From: Streptomyces sp. AV19 | GTDB taxonomy: Bacteria; Actinomycetota; Actinomycetes; Streptomycetales; Streptomycetaceae | Direction of reading: 5' to 3' | DNA: 64,000 nucleotides | Assembly: GCF_015999245.1 (NCBI RefSeq) | Contig: NZ_JAEAMR010000016.1 | Location: forward strand, 1-64,000 | Part shown: positions 9,286 through 16,379 of the stretch, piece after piece | Layout of the letters: the number at the start of each line of letters is the position of its first letter | How positions within the stretch are numbered: the stretch's first letter is position 1 | Program-made: the position numbers and the translations under genes | Notes under the pieces: model-generated | Told to the model about the DNA's origin: nothing | The model's database searches: none | Seen by the model: the letters and a program-made list of their open reading frames with translations, nothing else

Positions 9286-9997
9286 CCACCGCCGGGGTCC
9301 GGGCGGGCGCGGGGGCCGGCTGCCGCCGCAGGATGACGGCGAGGGCGGCGACGCCCAGCGCCACGGCCCCCAGCGCCCCGCCGAGGCCCAGGTGGGTCAG
9401 CGCCATGGCTCCGGCCGCGGCGCCCGCCCCGGTGGCGCCGATGATGCCCAGCCGGCGGACCATCTGGACGGGGGACCCGGATCCGGCGCAGAGGTCGTGG
9501 AGGAGGGCGATCAGGGCACCGGTGAGGGCGAAGGTCGCCTGGAGCTCCGGGACGGCCAGGCTGCGCAGGGCGGCGCACCGCATGCCCATGGTCACCGCCA
9601 GCACGGTGATCACGGCGTTGCGGCCGGCCGCGGCCTGCGGGAGCGTGCCGATCACGGCGGCGGTCAGCAACAGCATGGTCTCCAGCGACAGCACCGCGGT
9701 GAACCACCGTCCATGGCCCATCACACGTCGTCTGCGCACCACCCGTGCCGTCGACGCCACCCCGGCCGCGAATCCGAGCAGGGCCAGCAGCGGGCCCGCT
9801 TCCGTGAAGTGCGGCGCGCCGCCGAGGGCAAAGCCGAAGGTGATGACATTGCCGGTCATCATGCCGACGAAAACCTGCCCGAGTCCCAGGAAACTGATGG
9901 CGTCCAGCATTCCTCCGGTGACGGTGAGAAGCACGATCACCGTGGGCAGGGGGTCACCGTGTCGTCGGGTACGGAAAAGGAGCTTGGGGTGCTGCAC
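9278..9997 (-). CDS. DUF1275 (YoaK-like) membrane protein
   Basis: Integral membrane protein of unknown function, 239 residues, with about six hydrophobic helices. The N-terminal LTVTGGMLDAISFLGLGQVFVGMMTGNVITFG is the DUF1275 signature, with the conserved D, G and TGN residues, and MRCAALRSLAVPELQATFALTGAL in the middle also fits. Start is GTG at 9995-9997 with GGAG 8 nt upstream. The family often appears as a single gene in soil actinomycetes; I see no pathway link here. Convergent with and slightly overlapping the beta-lactamase gene. Confidence 0.85.
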   Translation of the reverse strand: MQHPKLLFRTRRHGDPLPTVIVLLTVTGGMLDAISFLGLGQVFVGMMTGNVITFGFALGGAPHFTEAGPLLALLGFAAGVASTARVVRRRRVMGHGRWFTAVLSLETMLLLTAAVIGTLPQAAAGRNAVITVLAVTMGMRCAALRSLAVPELQATFALTGALIALLHDLCAGSGSPVQMVRRLGIIGATGAGAAAGAMALTHLGLGGALGAVALGVAALAVILRRQPAPAPARTPAVVR

Positions 9998-10060
9998 GAA
10001 ATCACTCCAGCAGGCAAACGGCGGGTATTGAGGAAGTCGTCGGCGGGAAAAGCGCCAAGG

Positions 10061-10078
10061 GGCCCGGAAATCCGGGCC
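10061..10078. promoter_or_regulatory. 8-bp perfect inverted repeat, possible operator or hairpin
   Basis: GGCCCGGA and TCCGGGCC flank a 2-nt AA spacer, in the gap between the divergent DUF1275 and Nudix genes. It is followed closely by no T-run, so it is more likely a protein-binding site or attenuator than a terminator. The remaining part of the 9998-10241 gap shows nothing else I can support. Confidence 0.4.
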
Positions 10079-10241
10079 GTTGCCGAAGGATCTTCCTGAG
10101 GAGCCCGATCACCCGCAACCCCGCCCGGCGTTATCCCGCCACGGCGCTCGCCGGCAATCCCCTGTCGGCGCCGTCACCCGCTCCGGTACGTCGTCGCCGA
10201 ACCGCACCCCCCGCACGGCGGCTGCAACTACCGTGCGGGCA

Positions 10242-10745
10242 ATGACGAATCAGCAGCCGCTCGCCGGCCCGCGCATCCGCAACTCCGCCGTAGCCCTCGT
10301 CGTCCGGGACGGTCACGTCCTCCTCGGGCACGGCGACTGGCCCCGCCCCGACACCTGGTGGCTGCCCGGCGGCGGCCAGTGGCCCGGCGAGACCCTGACC
10401 GCATGTGTCGTGCGCGAGGTCCTGGAGGAGACCGGCGTCCGTGTCGTGGCGGGCCCGATGCTGTGGGTGCGCGAGTACGTCCCGGCGAACCACCCCGGCG
10501 AGCCGGTCACGGACGCGGACGGCCACCGGGTCGAGGTGCTGTTCGCCTGCACCGTCGTGGACGAGCCGGAGACGCTGGGCGGCATCGTGCCCGACGAGTA
10601 CCAGAGCGACATCACCTGGGTGCCCGTCGACAAGGTGGCCGGCCTGCGGATGATCCCCGCCCACCTGCAGGACCGCCTCCCGGACCTCATCGCGCAGGCG
10701 ACGGCGGGGCAGGCGCGGGCCCGTTACGAGGGGGACGTGGCGTGA
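10242..10745 (+). CDS. Nudix hydrolase
   Basis: Hydrolyses a nucleoside diphosphate linked to another moiety; the substrate cannot be read from sequence. The 167-residue protein has the complete Nudix box (G-x5-E-x7-REVLEETGV, at about residues 45-68: GGGQWPGETLTACVVREVLEETGV). The preceding DTWWLPGG and IRNSAVALVVRDGHVLLGHGD strands are typical. ATG at 10242 is the first Met just before the fold; the longer frame upstream is not supported. The product is a short, single-domain protein, likely cytoplasmic housecleaning or signalling. Confidence 0.88.
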   Translation: MTNQQPLAGPRIRNSAVALVVRDGHVLLGHGDWPRPDTWWLPGGGQWPGETLTACVVREVLEETGVRVVAGPMLWVREYVPANHPGEPVTDADGHRVEVLFACTVVDEPETLGGIVPDEYQSDITWVPVDKVAGLRMIPAHLQDRLPDLIAQATAGQARARYEGDVA

Positions 10746-10817
10746 CGTCCCGAGGAGCGGCCGTGCGTGGCGGCGGCATCCGGTGCGCCGGCGGAATCCC
10801 CTTGGCCTGAACGGCCG

Positions 10818-11378
10818 TCACGGCGCGATGGACTTGAGCCATTGCCCGACCGTGACGACGTCCGCCTGCCTCGGGAACACCTTCTCGGTGAGGACCCGGT
10901 GCACCTCGGGGTCGGTGTCGAGGCAGGCGTCCGCCAGGACGGTGAGACCGAGGTCCAGGTCGGCGGCCTGGCACAGGGTGGACAGCACGACACTGCCCGT
11001 GGCGATGCCGGCGAGGACGAGGCTGTCGATGCCGCCCGCCCTCAGGACCAGGTCGAGGTCGCTGCCGGAGAACGCGCTCGCCCGCCTCTTGGTGACCACG
11101 ACGTCGCCCTGCCGGGGCGGGACGTCCGGGTGGATGCGGGTCCCCGGGTCGTCCTCCGCGAAGAGTCCCGCCCGGATGACGGCGTCCATCGCCCTGTTGC
11201 GGGAGACTGCGTCCGGCCGCACCGGGCGCAGCCCCATGACCACGTAGATCACCGGGATGCCGGCGGCCCGGGCGCCGTCGGTCGCCCGGCGCAGGCGGGT
11301 CAGGTATCCGGATCCGTCGTCGGCGATGTCGACGACGGCCTGTTGGACGTCCATCACCAGGAGGGCGGTTCCTGCCAT
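10818..11378 (-). CDS. Isochorismatase-like hydrolase lacking the catalytic cysteine
   Basis: The 186-residue protein has the cysteine-hydrolase fold of isochorismatase/nicotinamidase relatives: catalytic-type Asp in LLVMDVQQAVVD (residue 10), Lys in VVTKRRASAFSGSDLD (about 98), and the cis-peptide loop LAGIATGSVVLSTL (about 121-134). In active amidohydrolases of this fold the residue after the loop is the nucleophilic Cys; here I see G-S-V-V with no Cys. True isochorismatases also lack that Cys, so it may act by that non-cysteine mechanism or be inactive. ATG is preceded by a strong GGAGG site. No siderophore or chorismate genes are adjacent. Confidence 0.8.
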   Translation of the reverse strand: MAGTALLVMDVQQAVVDIADDGSGYLTRLRRATDGARAAGIPVIYVVMGLRPVRPDAVSRNRAMDAVIRAGLFAEDDPGTRIHPDVPPRQGDVVVTKRRASAFSGSDLDLVLRAGGIDSLVLAGIATGSVVLSTLCQAADLDLGLTVLADACLDTDPEVHRVLTEKVFPRQADVVTVGQWLKSIAP

Positions 11379-11783
11379 GTTTCCTCCGTCGCTTCGCCGA
11401 GCGGCCGTTGCTCACCGCCGTTCCGCGGCGGCGGCCCGGGTCAGCGTAACGGCCTGCCGGGCCGGCGAGGGAGCGAACCGGCGTGCTCCCGCGACACTTT
11501 CCGTCGGCCCGACGGTATCGGCCGAGGCGCCCTGACCGCCGAACGGTCCGGTTTCCGGGGGCCGTCGCACCTGCCGGAATCCCCCGGACCAAGTCGCCTC
11601 GCAGCACCCGGGCTTGCCTGCTGTACGCGGCGAAGCAGGCGGCGGCCCCGTGCCTGACGACGGCCGGGGACGGGACGGTGGAGGCGCCCGCGGAACCACG
11701 GTGAGGTGACGATCCGTCCCCCGGTTTCCGCCCGCCCCCACCGGCGCAGTATCGAGAAGGGTGGCGCGACGGAGGGGGAGAGC
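11379..11783. other. 405-bp gap with no supported gene
   Basis: This gap separates the divergent isochorismatase-like and proteasome-like genes, so it must hold two promoters. Short open frames on both strands here are low-complexity Arg/Pro-rich translations without ribosome sites or recognisable motifs. I see no repeat, RNA gene or clear hexamer pair. Confidence 0.5.
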
Positions 11784-12332
11784 ATGACCGTGATCGTCGG
11801 GCTCGTTCACGACGGGCGGGTGCACCTGGGCGGGGACTCGGCGGGGGTCGGCGGATACAGACTCACCGTCCGCCAGGATCCGAAGGTCTTCCGCAACGGC
11901 CCCTACGCCATGGGCTTCACGACGAGCTTCCGCATGGGCCAGTTGCTGCACCACGCGTTCAAGGCGCCCAAGCCCAAGGGCGACCTGGACCGGTTCATGA
12001 CCACCGTCTTCGTCGACAAGCTGCGCACGTGCCTCAAGGACGGCGGCTGGGCGCGCAAGGACTCCGAGCAGGAGGAGGGCGGGACGTTCCTCGTCGGTGT
12101 GTACGGCCGTCTGTTCGCCGTCTACGGCGACTACCAGATAGCCGAACCCGCCGACGGATACGCGGCGGTGGGGTGCGGGGACGAGTTCGCGCTCGGCGCC
12201 CTGCACGCCACCGCGGGCATGGGCCTCGAACCGCGCAAGCGGCTGACCCTGGCCCTGGCGGCCGCCGGCTACCACAGCGCCGGGGTCTCCGCCCCGTTCA
12301 CCTACGTCACCGCGCGAAAGCCGCCGTCCTGA
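11784..12332 (+). CDS. Proteasome-like Ntn-hydrolase family protein
   Basis: A 182-residue protein beginning MTVIVGLVHDGRVHLGGDSAGVGG, which matches the N-terminal strands of proteasome beta/HslV-type Ntn hydrolases: Thr2 would become the nucleophile after Met removal, and GGDSA sits where the conserved Asp of the fold occurs. GTFLVGVYGRLFAVYGDYQI and AVGCGDEFALGALHA fit the later core strands. It is not the core 20S proteasome, which lies with prcA/prcB and pup elsewhere in actinomycetes. ATG follows a GGAGGGGGAG site. Substrate and activity unknown; the nucleophile assignment is inference. Confidence 0.7.
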   Translation: MTVIVGLVHDGRVHLGGDSAGVGGYRLTVRQDPKVFRNGPYAMGFTTSFRMGQLLHHAFKAPKPKGDLDRFMTTVFVDKLRTCLKDGGWARKDSEQEEGGTFLVGVYGRLFAVYGDYQIAEPADGYAAVGCGDEFALGALHATAGMGLEPRKRLTLALAAAGYHSAGVSAPFTYVTARKPPS

Positions 12333-12337
12333 TCGGG

Positions 12338-12979
12338 TCAGCGACAGTGCAGGACGGCGAACGGCCCCTGGGCCCGGGTCCCGTCCGGCTGCCGCCACCA
12401 GCCCGTGACCTGGCCGGTCGCCCCCTGCGGGAGGGTGCCGGGGCGCAGGACGCGGTTCAGGCGCAGGGTGACGTCCTGCGAGGTCCCGGTGAGGGTGGTC
12501 GACTCGCGGTCGTCGGTGACGGTGGAGAGGTCCGCCGGGACCGGGCCGTTCCCGGTGAACGAGCGTGTGATCCCGGGGTCGGGGGCATCGCTGGTGTTCT
12601 GGTCCTGTGCCTGGGCGCGGCCCTCGATCAGGGCGAGGAGCCCGTCGACGAGCACCGGGTCGTGGCAGCCGTCGTAGGCCCAGCGCGTGCCCAGCACGCC
12701 GTGCTCCATCGTGCCGACGAGCGCGTCCTCGGCGCCCTTGAGCGGGGCGCCGCGGTAGGTGACCGGCACCAGGTAGGTGACCGGCCCGGCGCCCGCCGTG
12801 TCGGTCACCGCCATGAACTCGATCCCGACCTCGCCCGCCGGGTCGTCCAGCCGGAAGCCGCCCGCCCTCTCCAGCTTCGGGGCGCCGACGGCGGGGCGGT
12901 ACCAGGGGCGGGTGGGCAGCCAGGCGGTGAGCAGTTCGTCCTTGGACGGGACGACGGTGGTGTGGTGGATGACGGCCAT
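12338..12979 (-). CDS. Maltokinase N-terminal cap-like domain protein
   Basis: A soluble protein of 213 residues. MAVIHHTTVVPSKDELLTAWLPTRPWY and GFRLDDPAGEVGIEFMAV resemble the N-terminal cap of actinobacterial maltokinase (Mak), but there is no kinase domain after it: the remainder is a predicted beta-rich segment (TRSFTGNGPVPADLSTV, LRPGTLPQGATGQVTGWW). Free-standing cap-like proteins are common in streptomycetes and their role is unknown. I chose ATG at 12979; an ATG nine codons upstream at 13006 is possible. Its stop is 5 bp from the convergent Ntn-hydrolase stop. Two other glucan genes lie much further along (19535-24589). Confidence 0.65.
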   Translation of the reverse strand: MAVIHHTTVVPSKDELLTAWLPTRPWYRPAVGAPKLERAGGFRLDDPAGEVGIEFMAVTDTAGAGPVTYLVPVTYRGAPLKGAEDALVGTMEHGVLGTRWAYDGCHDPVLVDGLLALIEGRAQAQDQNTSDAPDPGITRSFTGNGPVPADLSTVTDDRESTTLTGTSQDVTLRLNRVLRPGTLPQGATGQVTGWWRQPDGTRAQGPFAVLHCR

Positions 12980-13135
12980 GCGGGCGTTCTCTTTCGTCGG
13001 GTTCATCGGGTTCGTCTGGTTCGTCTGGCGATGATGTAGCGCCCATCCTTTCCCGCCGGACGGGAACGCGCCAGAGTGTCCGTGTCAGGAACTCCCTGCC
13101 GAACCCTCTGCCGGACTTCCTCCCGAGGAGCGGTC

Positions 13136-14458
13136 ATGGACATCCCCGGTCCCTCACCCCGGCCGGACAGCGGTGCCGGCGCCGTCGCGGCGGCGGGCGG
13201 GCTGCACGCCTATCAGCTGCGGTTGCACGAGGAGTACGGGCCGGTCGTGCGGTTCCAACTGCCGGGCGCGGACACGGTCGTGTCGGTCTCCGACCCCGTG
13301 CTGCTGGAGGCGACGGCGCATCTCGACGAGCGGCCGGAGCGGCTCTTCGCTTTCCTGGAGCCGCTGTTCGAGGCGGGCAACCTGCAGGTACTGCCCGCCG
13401 CCGAGCACGCGCCGCTGCGGCGCCTGCTGCTGTCGGTGCTGGCCGGACGCCCGTCCCACGAGCGGCACTTCGGGCGGTTCACCACGCTGGCGACGGAACT
13501 CGCGGACCGCTGGGCCGGGCGCGGGACCACCGCCGTCGCGTCGCAGAAGGACCTCACCGCGCTCTCGCTGCGGATGATCTGCGCGTACGCCCTCGGGGGC
13601 GACACCGTGGACCCGGACGGCGTCGTCACCGCCTTCGAGGAGGTGCTCACCGAGCATCTGGGACGGCTCTACCGACTGCCGCTCCCCGGCGACGGGGAGG
13701 AACGGGCCGGGCGGGCCCGGAACGCTCTCGCCCACCTCCGCGCGACGGTCGACGAGGTGATCGCGGCGCACCGCCCCGGCGGCGGCCGGACGGACCGGAG
13801 CGATCTGATCGGGGCGCTCGTCGAGGCAGGTGAGCGTCCCGCGCGGATCCGCGACACCGTCATGATGACGATGCTGGCCGCCCACCACACGACCGGGGTG
13901 GCCGTCTCGTGGACCCTCCATCTGCTGGCACACCACCCCGAGGTGGCCGGACGTGTCGCCGGCGAGCTGGACCGCGTCCTCGGCGACCGTGCGGCCCCCG
14001 GGTATGCCGACCTGCGCCGGCTCACGTATCTGGAGATGGTCCTCAAGGAGTCGATGCGGCTCTGCCCGCCCGGCCCGTACGGCGCGCGGGAGACGGCCGA
14101 GGCCCTCGTGGTGGGCGACTACGTGATCCCGGCCGGGGCGACGGTCTTCTATCCGTTCCGGGCCGTGCACATGAACCCCGTCCACTGGCCCGAGCCGGAG
14201 AGGTTCGTGCCCGAGCGGTTCACCCCGGAGGAGATCGCCAGGCGGCCGCGGCTGGCCTACGTCCCCTTCGGGCTCGGGCCCCGTGGCTGCGAGGGGGCGT
14301 CCCTGGCCATGGTCGAGGCCGAGCTGGTGCTGGCCGTGCTGCTCAAGCGCTTCCGGTTCCTGCCGGTGCCGGGGCACGAAGTGATCCCGGTCGAACGGTT
14401 CGTCCTCTGGGCGGCCGACGACATCCGCCTGCTCGTGAGCCCGCGGGCCCCGGCGTAG
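13136..14458 (+). CDS. Cytochrome P450 with atypical I-helix
   Basis: Haem monooxygenase of 440 residues, probably needing external ferredoxin; no redox partner is adjacent. The haem-binding loop FGLGPRGCEGASLA (about 382-395, Cys proximal ligand) and K-helix ExxR (KESMRL) are intact, and PERFVPERFTPEEIARR fits the PERF region. The I-helix reads MLAAHHTTGVAVSW: the usual (A/G)Gx(D/E)T(T/S) has Ala-His in place of Gly-acid, so the proton-delivery acid is missing. ATG at 13136 has GAGGAG 5 nt upstream. The layout (long insert in the middle, ARETAEALVVGDYVIPAG near the end) suggests a CYP outside the common bacterial CYP105/107 groups. Substrate unknown. Confidence 0.9.
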   Translation: MDIPGPSPRPDSGAGAVAAAGGLHAYQLRLHEEYGPVVRFQLPGADTVVSVSDPVLLEATAHLDERPERLFAFLEPLFEAGNLQVLPAAEHAPLRRLLLSVLAGRPSHERHFGRFTTLATELADRWAGRGTTAVASQKDLTALSLRMICAYALGGDTVDPDGVVTAFEEVLTEHLGRLYRLPLPGDGEERAGRARNALAHLRATVDEVIAAHRPGGGRTDRSDLIGALVEAGERPARIRDTVMMTMLAAHHTTGVAVSWTLHLLAHHPEVAGRVAGELDRVLGDRAAPGYADLRRLTYLEMVLKESMRLCPPGPYGARETAEALVVGDYVIPAGATVFYPFRAVHMNPVHWPEPERFVPERFTPEEIARRPRLAYVPFGLGPRGCEGASLAMVEAELVLAVLLKRFRFLPVPGHEVIPVERFVLWAADDIRLLVSPRAPA

Positions 14459-14472
14459 GCGGGGTGTGCCGT

Positions 14473-14874
14473 TCATCCCGAGCCGGCGGGGACGTACGTT
14501 CCGAAGGTCCAGATGTTGCCCTCGGTGTCGCGGGCCATGTAGTCGCGCGAGCCGTACGGCTGGTCGGTCGGTTCCATGAGGATCTCGGCGCCTGCCCGCC
14601 GGGCCCGCTCGGCGTGCGCGTCGGTGTCCTCGACGGCCACGTAGACGGCGACGGGACCGGCGTCGCCCATCGCTTCCTCGAACACGCCGCCCCGCCCCTT
14701 CGAGCCGACCATCACCACACCGCCCCCATGGGCGAGTTCGGCGTGCAGCACCGTGCCGTCCTCGCTCTCGTACACCGCGCTCCTGGTGAAGCCGAAGGCT
14801 TCCGTGAGCTGCCCGATGGCCGCGTGCGCGTCCCGGTACCGCAGTACCGGGCAGACCGAAACCGTGCCCGCCAT
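14473..14874 (-). CDS. VOC-family (glyoxalase/bleomycin-resistance-like) protein
   Basis: A 133-residue vicinal-oxygen-chelate protein. VSVCPVLRYRDAHAAIGQLTEAFGFTRSAVYE is a PhnB-like VOC start, and EPTDQPYGSRDYMARDTEGNIWTFGTY is the C-terminal strand pair that supplies metal ligands (Tyr/Arg/Asp and Trp-Thr-Phe). Members include dioxygenases, glyoxalases, and drug-binding resistance proteins; substrate cannot be assigned. ATG at 14874 was chosen because family members start there; an in-frame start 21 codons upstream would add a non-conserved tail. It is convergent with the P450 gene, 14 bp away. Confidence 0.82.
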   Translation of the reverse strand: MAGTVSVCPVLRYRDAHAAIGQLTEAFGFTRSAVYESEDGTVLHAELAHGGGVVMVGSKGRGGVFEEAMGDAGPVAVYVAVEDTDAHAERARRAGAEILMEPTDQPYGSRDYMARDTEGNIWTFGTYVPAGSG

Positions 14875-15099
14875 GACGATCACCTTTCCTCTCCTGGAGA
14901 TCCGGAAGACCCTCATTCTGTCGGCCGGCACTGACAACGGCGCGACCGACGCGGGGGGCCGGTTCCCCTCGCGCGCCCCTCGCCCTCAAAGGGCCGCCCG
15001 CCACGTCCACTTATGAGGTCGTGCACCCGCCGTATGGCTTTGGGCAAGGCCTTCCCCTGCGTTTCCCGTGCACCGTCCATCGTCACGGGAGGCACACCC

Positions 15100-15306
15100 A
15101 TGCGCAGGACCTGGCAGCGCCCCGGCATCGCCACGGCCGCCGTGGCGCTCGGCGCCGGCCTGTCCGTGACCGCGCCCTCGCGGCACCCGGTTCCCCTCCG
15201 GCTCCGGCTCGACCGCGGCGAAGTCCGGCGTCCGGGCGGCCTGATCCGGACCGGTGCGCATCCGAACGGGGGCGGCCGGCCAGCGGGCCCGCCGCCCCGC
15301 CCATAG
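15100..15306 (+). CDS. Possible small secreted protein or degraded gene
   Basis: A 68-residue frame with a good ribosome site (GGGAGG, 7 nt before ATG) and a signal-peptide-like start, MRRTWQRPGIATAAVALGAG, followed by an Arg/Pro-rich tail without features. In the +1 frame the sequence after the signal peptide reads more like a normal secreted tail (FPSGSGSTAAKSGVRAA, then stop), so a frameshift is possible. It ends 38 bp before the ATP-grasp gene on the same strand. I do not recognise it. Confidence 0.35.
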   Translation: MRRTWQRPGIATAAVALGAGLSVTAPSRHPVPLRLRLDRGEVRRPGGLIRTGAHPNGGGRPAGPPPRP

Positions 15307-15344
15307 CCTTGCGGACGCATCCCCCCGGATCGGAGGACCGACCC

Positions 15345-16280
15345 ATGTTCGTCTTCGTGATGGACCCGCTCGGTGACGGATCGGAGCACAGGGCCACCGT
15401 CACCCTGATGCGTGCCGCCCTCGAACGCGGGCACGCCGTCTGGCACTGCCTGACCTCGGACCTGTCCCTCGTCGACGGGCGCGTCCGCGCCGTCGCCCGG
15501 CCGGTGGCCTTCGACGGCGGTCTGCCGGAGCTCGGGCCGCGCGCCGAGGTGGATCCGCACCGGGCCACCGCGGTTCTGATCCGCGTCGATCCGCCGTACG
15601 ACATCCTGACGGTCACGCTGCTGCTGGAGCACCTGAGCGGTGACACCGTGCTGATGAACACGCCTCGCGGTCTGCGCGAGGCGAACGAGAAGCTGTACGC
15701 CTGCCGGTTCCCCGACCTGATGCCGCCCACCATCGTCTCCGCCGACCCCGAACGGCTCCTCGCCTTCGCCGCCGGCCGGCCGCACGGCGCCGTGTTCAAG
15801 CCGCTCGGCGACTTCAAGGGCCGGGGCATCCTCACCGTGGCCCCGGGGGATCCCAACGCCCGCTCGATCGCCGGGATCACGACGGCGAACGGCAGCCGGC
15901 CGGCGATGGCCCAGGCGTTCCTGCCCGAGGTCGCCGAGGGCGACAAGCGCGTCCTCGTCCTGGACGGCCGTCCCCTCGGCGGTTTCCTCCGCCGTCCGGC
16001 GAACGGCGACTTCCGCGCCAACATGGCCGTCGGCGGCAGCGTGCACGCCTGCGAGCTGGATGACGACGACGTCAGGATCGTGCGGCGGATCGCCCCCGCC
16101 CTCCGGGCCGACGGCCTGCACCTCGTCGGTATCGACGTCATCGGCGGCCGTCTCACCGAGGTCAACGTGACCAGCATGGCCGGCCTCCCCCAGCTCGACG
16201 AGCTCACCGGCTCCCGGCACGATCTGCGGATCGTCGGCTGGCTGGAGGAGCGGAGCGGGCGGCTGCGGCGCGGCGTCTGA
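15345..16280 (+). CDS. ATP-grasp protein of the glutathione-synthetase (GshB) type
   Basis: A 311-residue ligase-like protein. FVFVMDPLGDGSEHRATVTLMRAALERGH matches the GshB N-terminal domain (which in E. coli enzyme reads MDPI..I...DS), LMNTPRGLREANEKLYACRFPDLMPPTIVS is the linker, and GAVFKPLGDFKGRGI, AQAFLPEVAEGDKRVLVLDG and GIDVIGGRLTEVNVTSMAG form the ATP-grasp core with Mg-binding Glu/Asn (EVNVT). ATG has GGAGG 8 nt upstream. Actinomycetes normally use mycothiol and lack glutathione, and no gshA lies nearby, so its substrate is probably another gamma-glutamyl or peptide acid. The precise reaction is unknown. Confidence 0.8.
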   Translation: MFVFVMDPLGDGSEHRATVTLMRAALERGHAVWHCLTSDLSLVDGRVRAVARPVAFDGGLPELGPRAEVDPHRATAVLIRVDPPYDILTVTLLLEHLSGDTVLMNTPRGLREANEKLYACRFPDLMPPTIVSADPERLLAFAAGRPHGAVFKPLGDFKGRGILTVAPGDPNARSIAGITTANGSRPAMAQAFLPEVAEGDKRVLVLDGRPLGGFLRRPANGDFRANMAVGGSVHACELDDDDVRIVRRIAPALRADGLHLVGIDVIGGRLTEVNVTSMAGLPQLDELTGSRHDLRIVGWLEERSGRLRRGV

Positions 16281-16379
16281 CGGCCCGTTCATCCCTGGCG
16301 GTGGACGGGGCGCCGCCGAACGGAGGAACCCCGGCCGCCGCTCCGGGTACCCCGGGGCCTGCCGGGAATCCGTTCCCGC

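Noticed and set aside
13154-15010. 618-codon frame antisense to the P450
   Set aside because: Shadow of the P450 coding frame; it contains none of the VOC frame except in part.
15021-15344. Longer start for the ATP-grasp protein
   Set aside because: The extra frame is Arg/Pro/His-rich and a GGAGG site points to ATG 15345, matching the GshB N-terminus.
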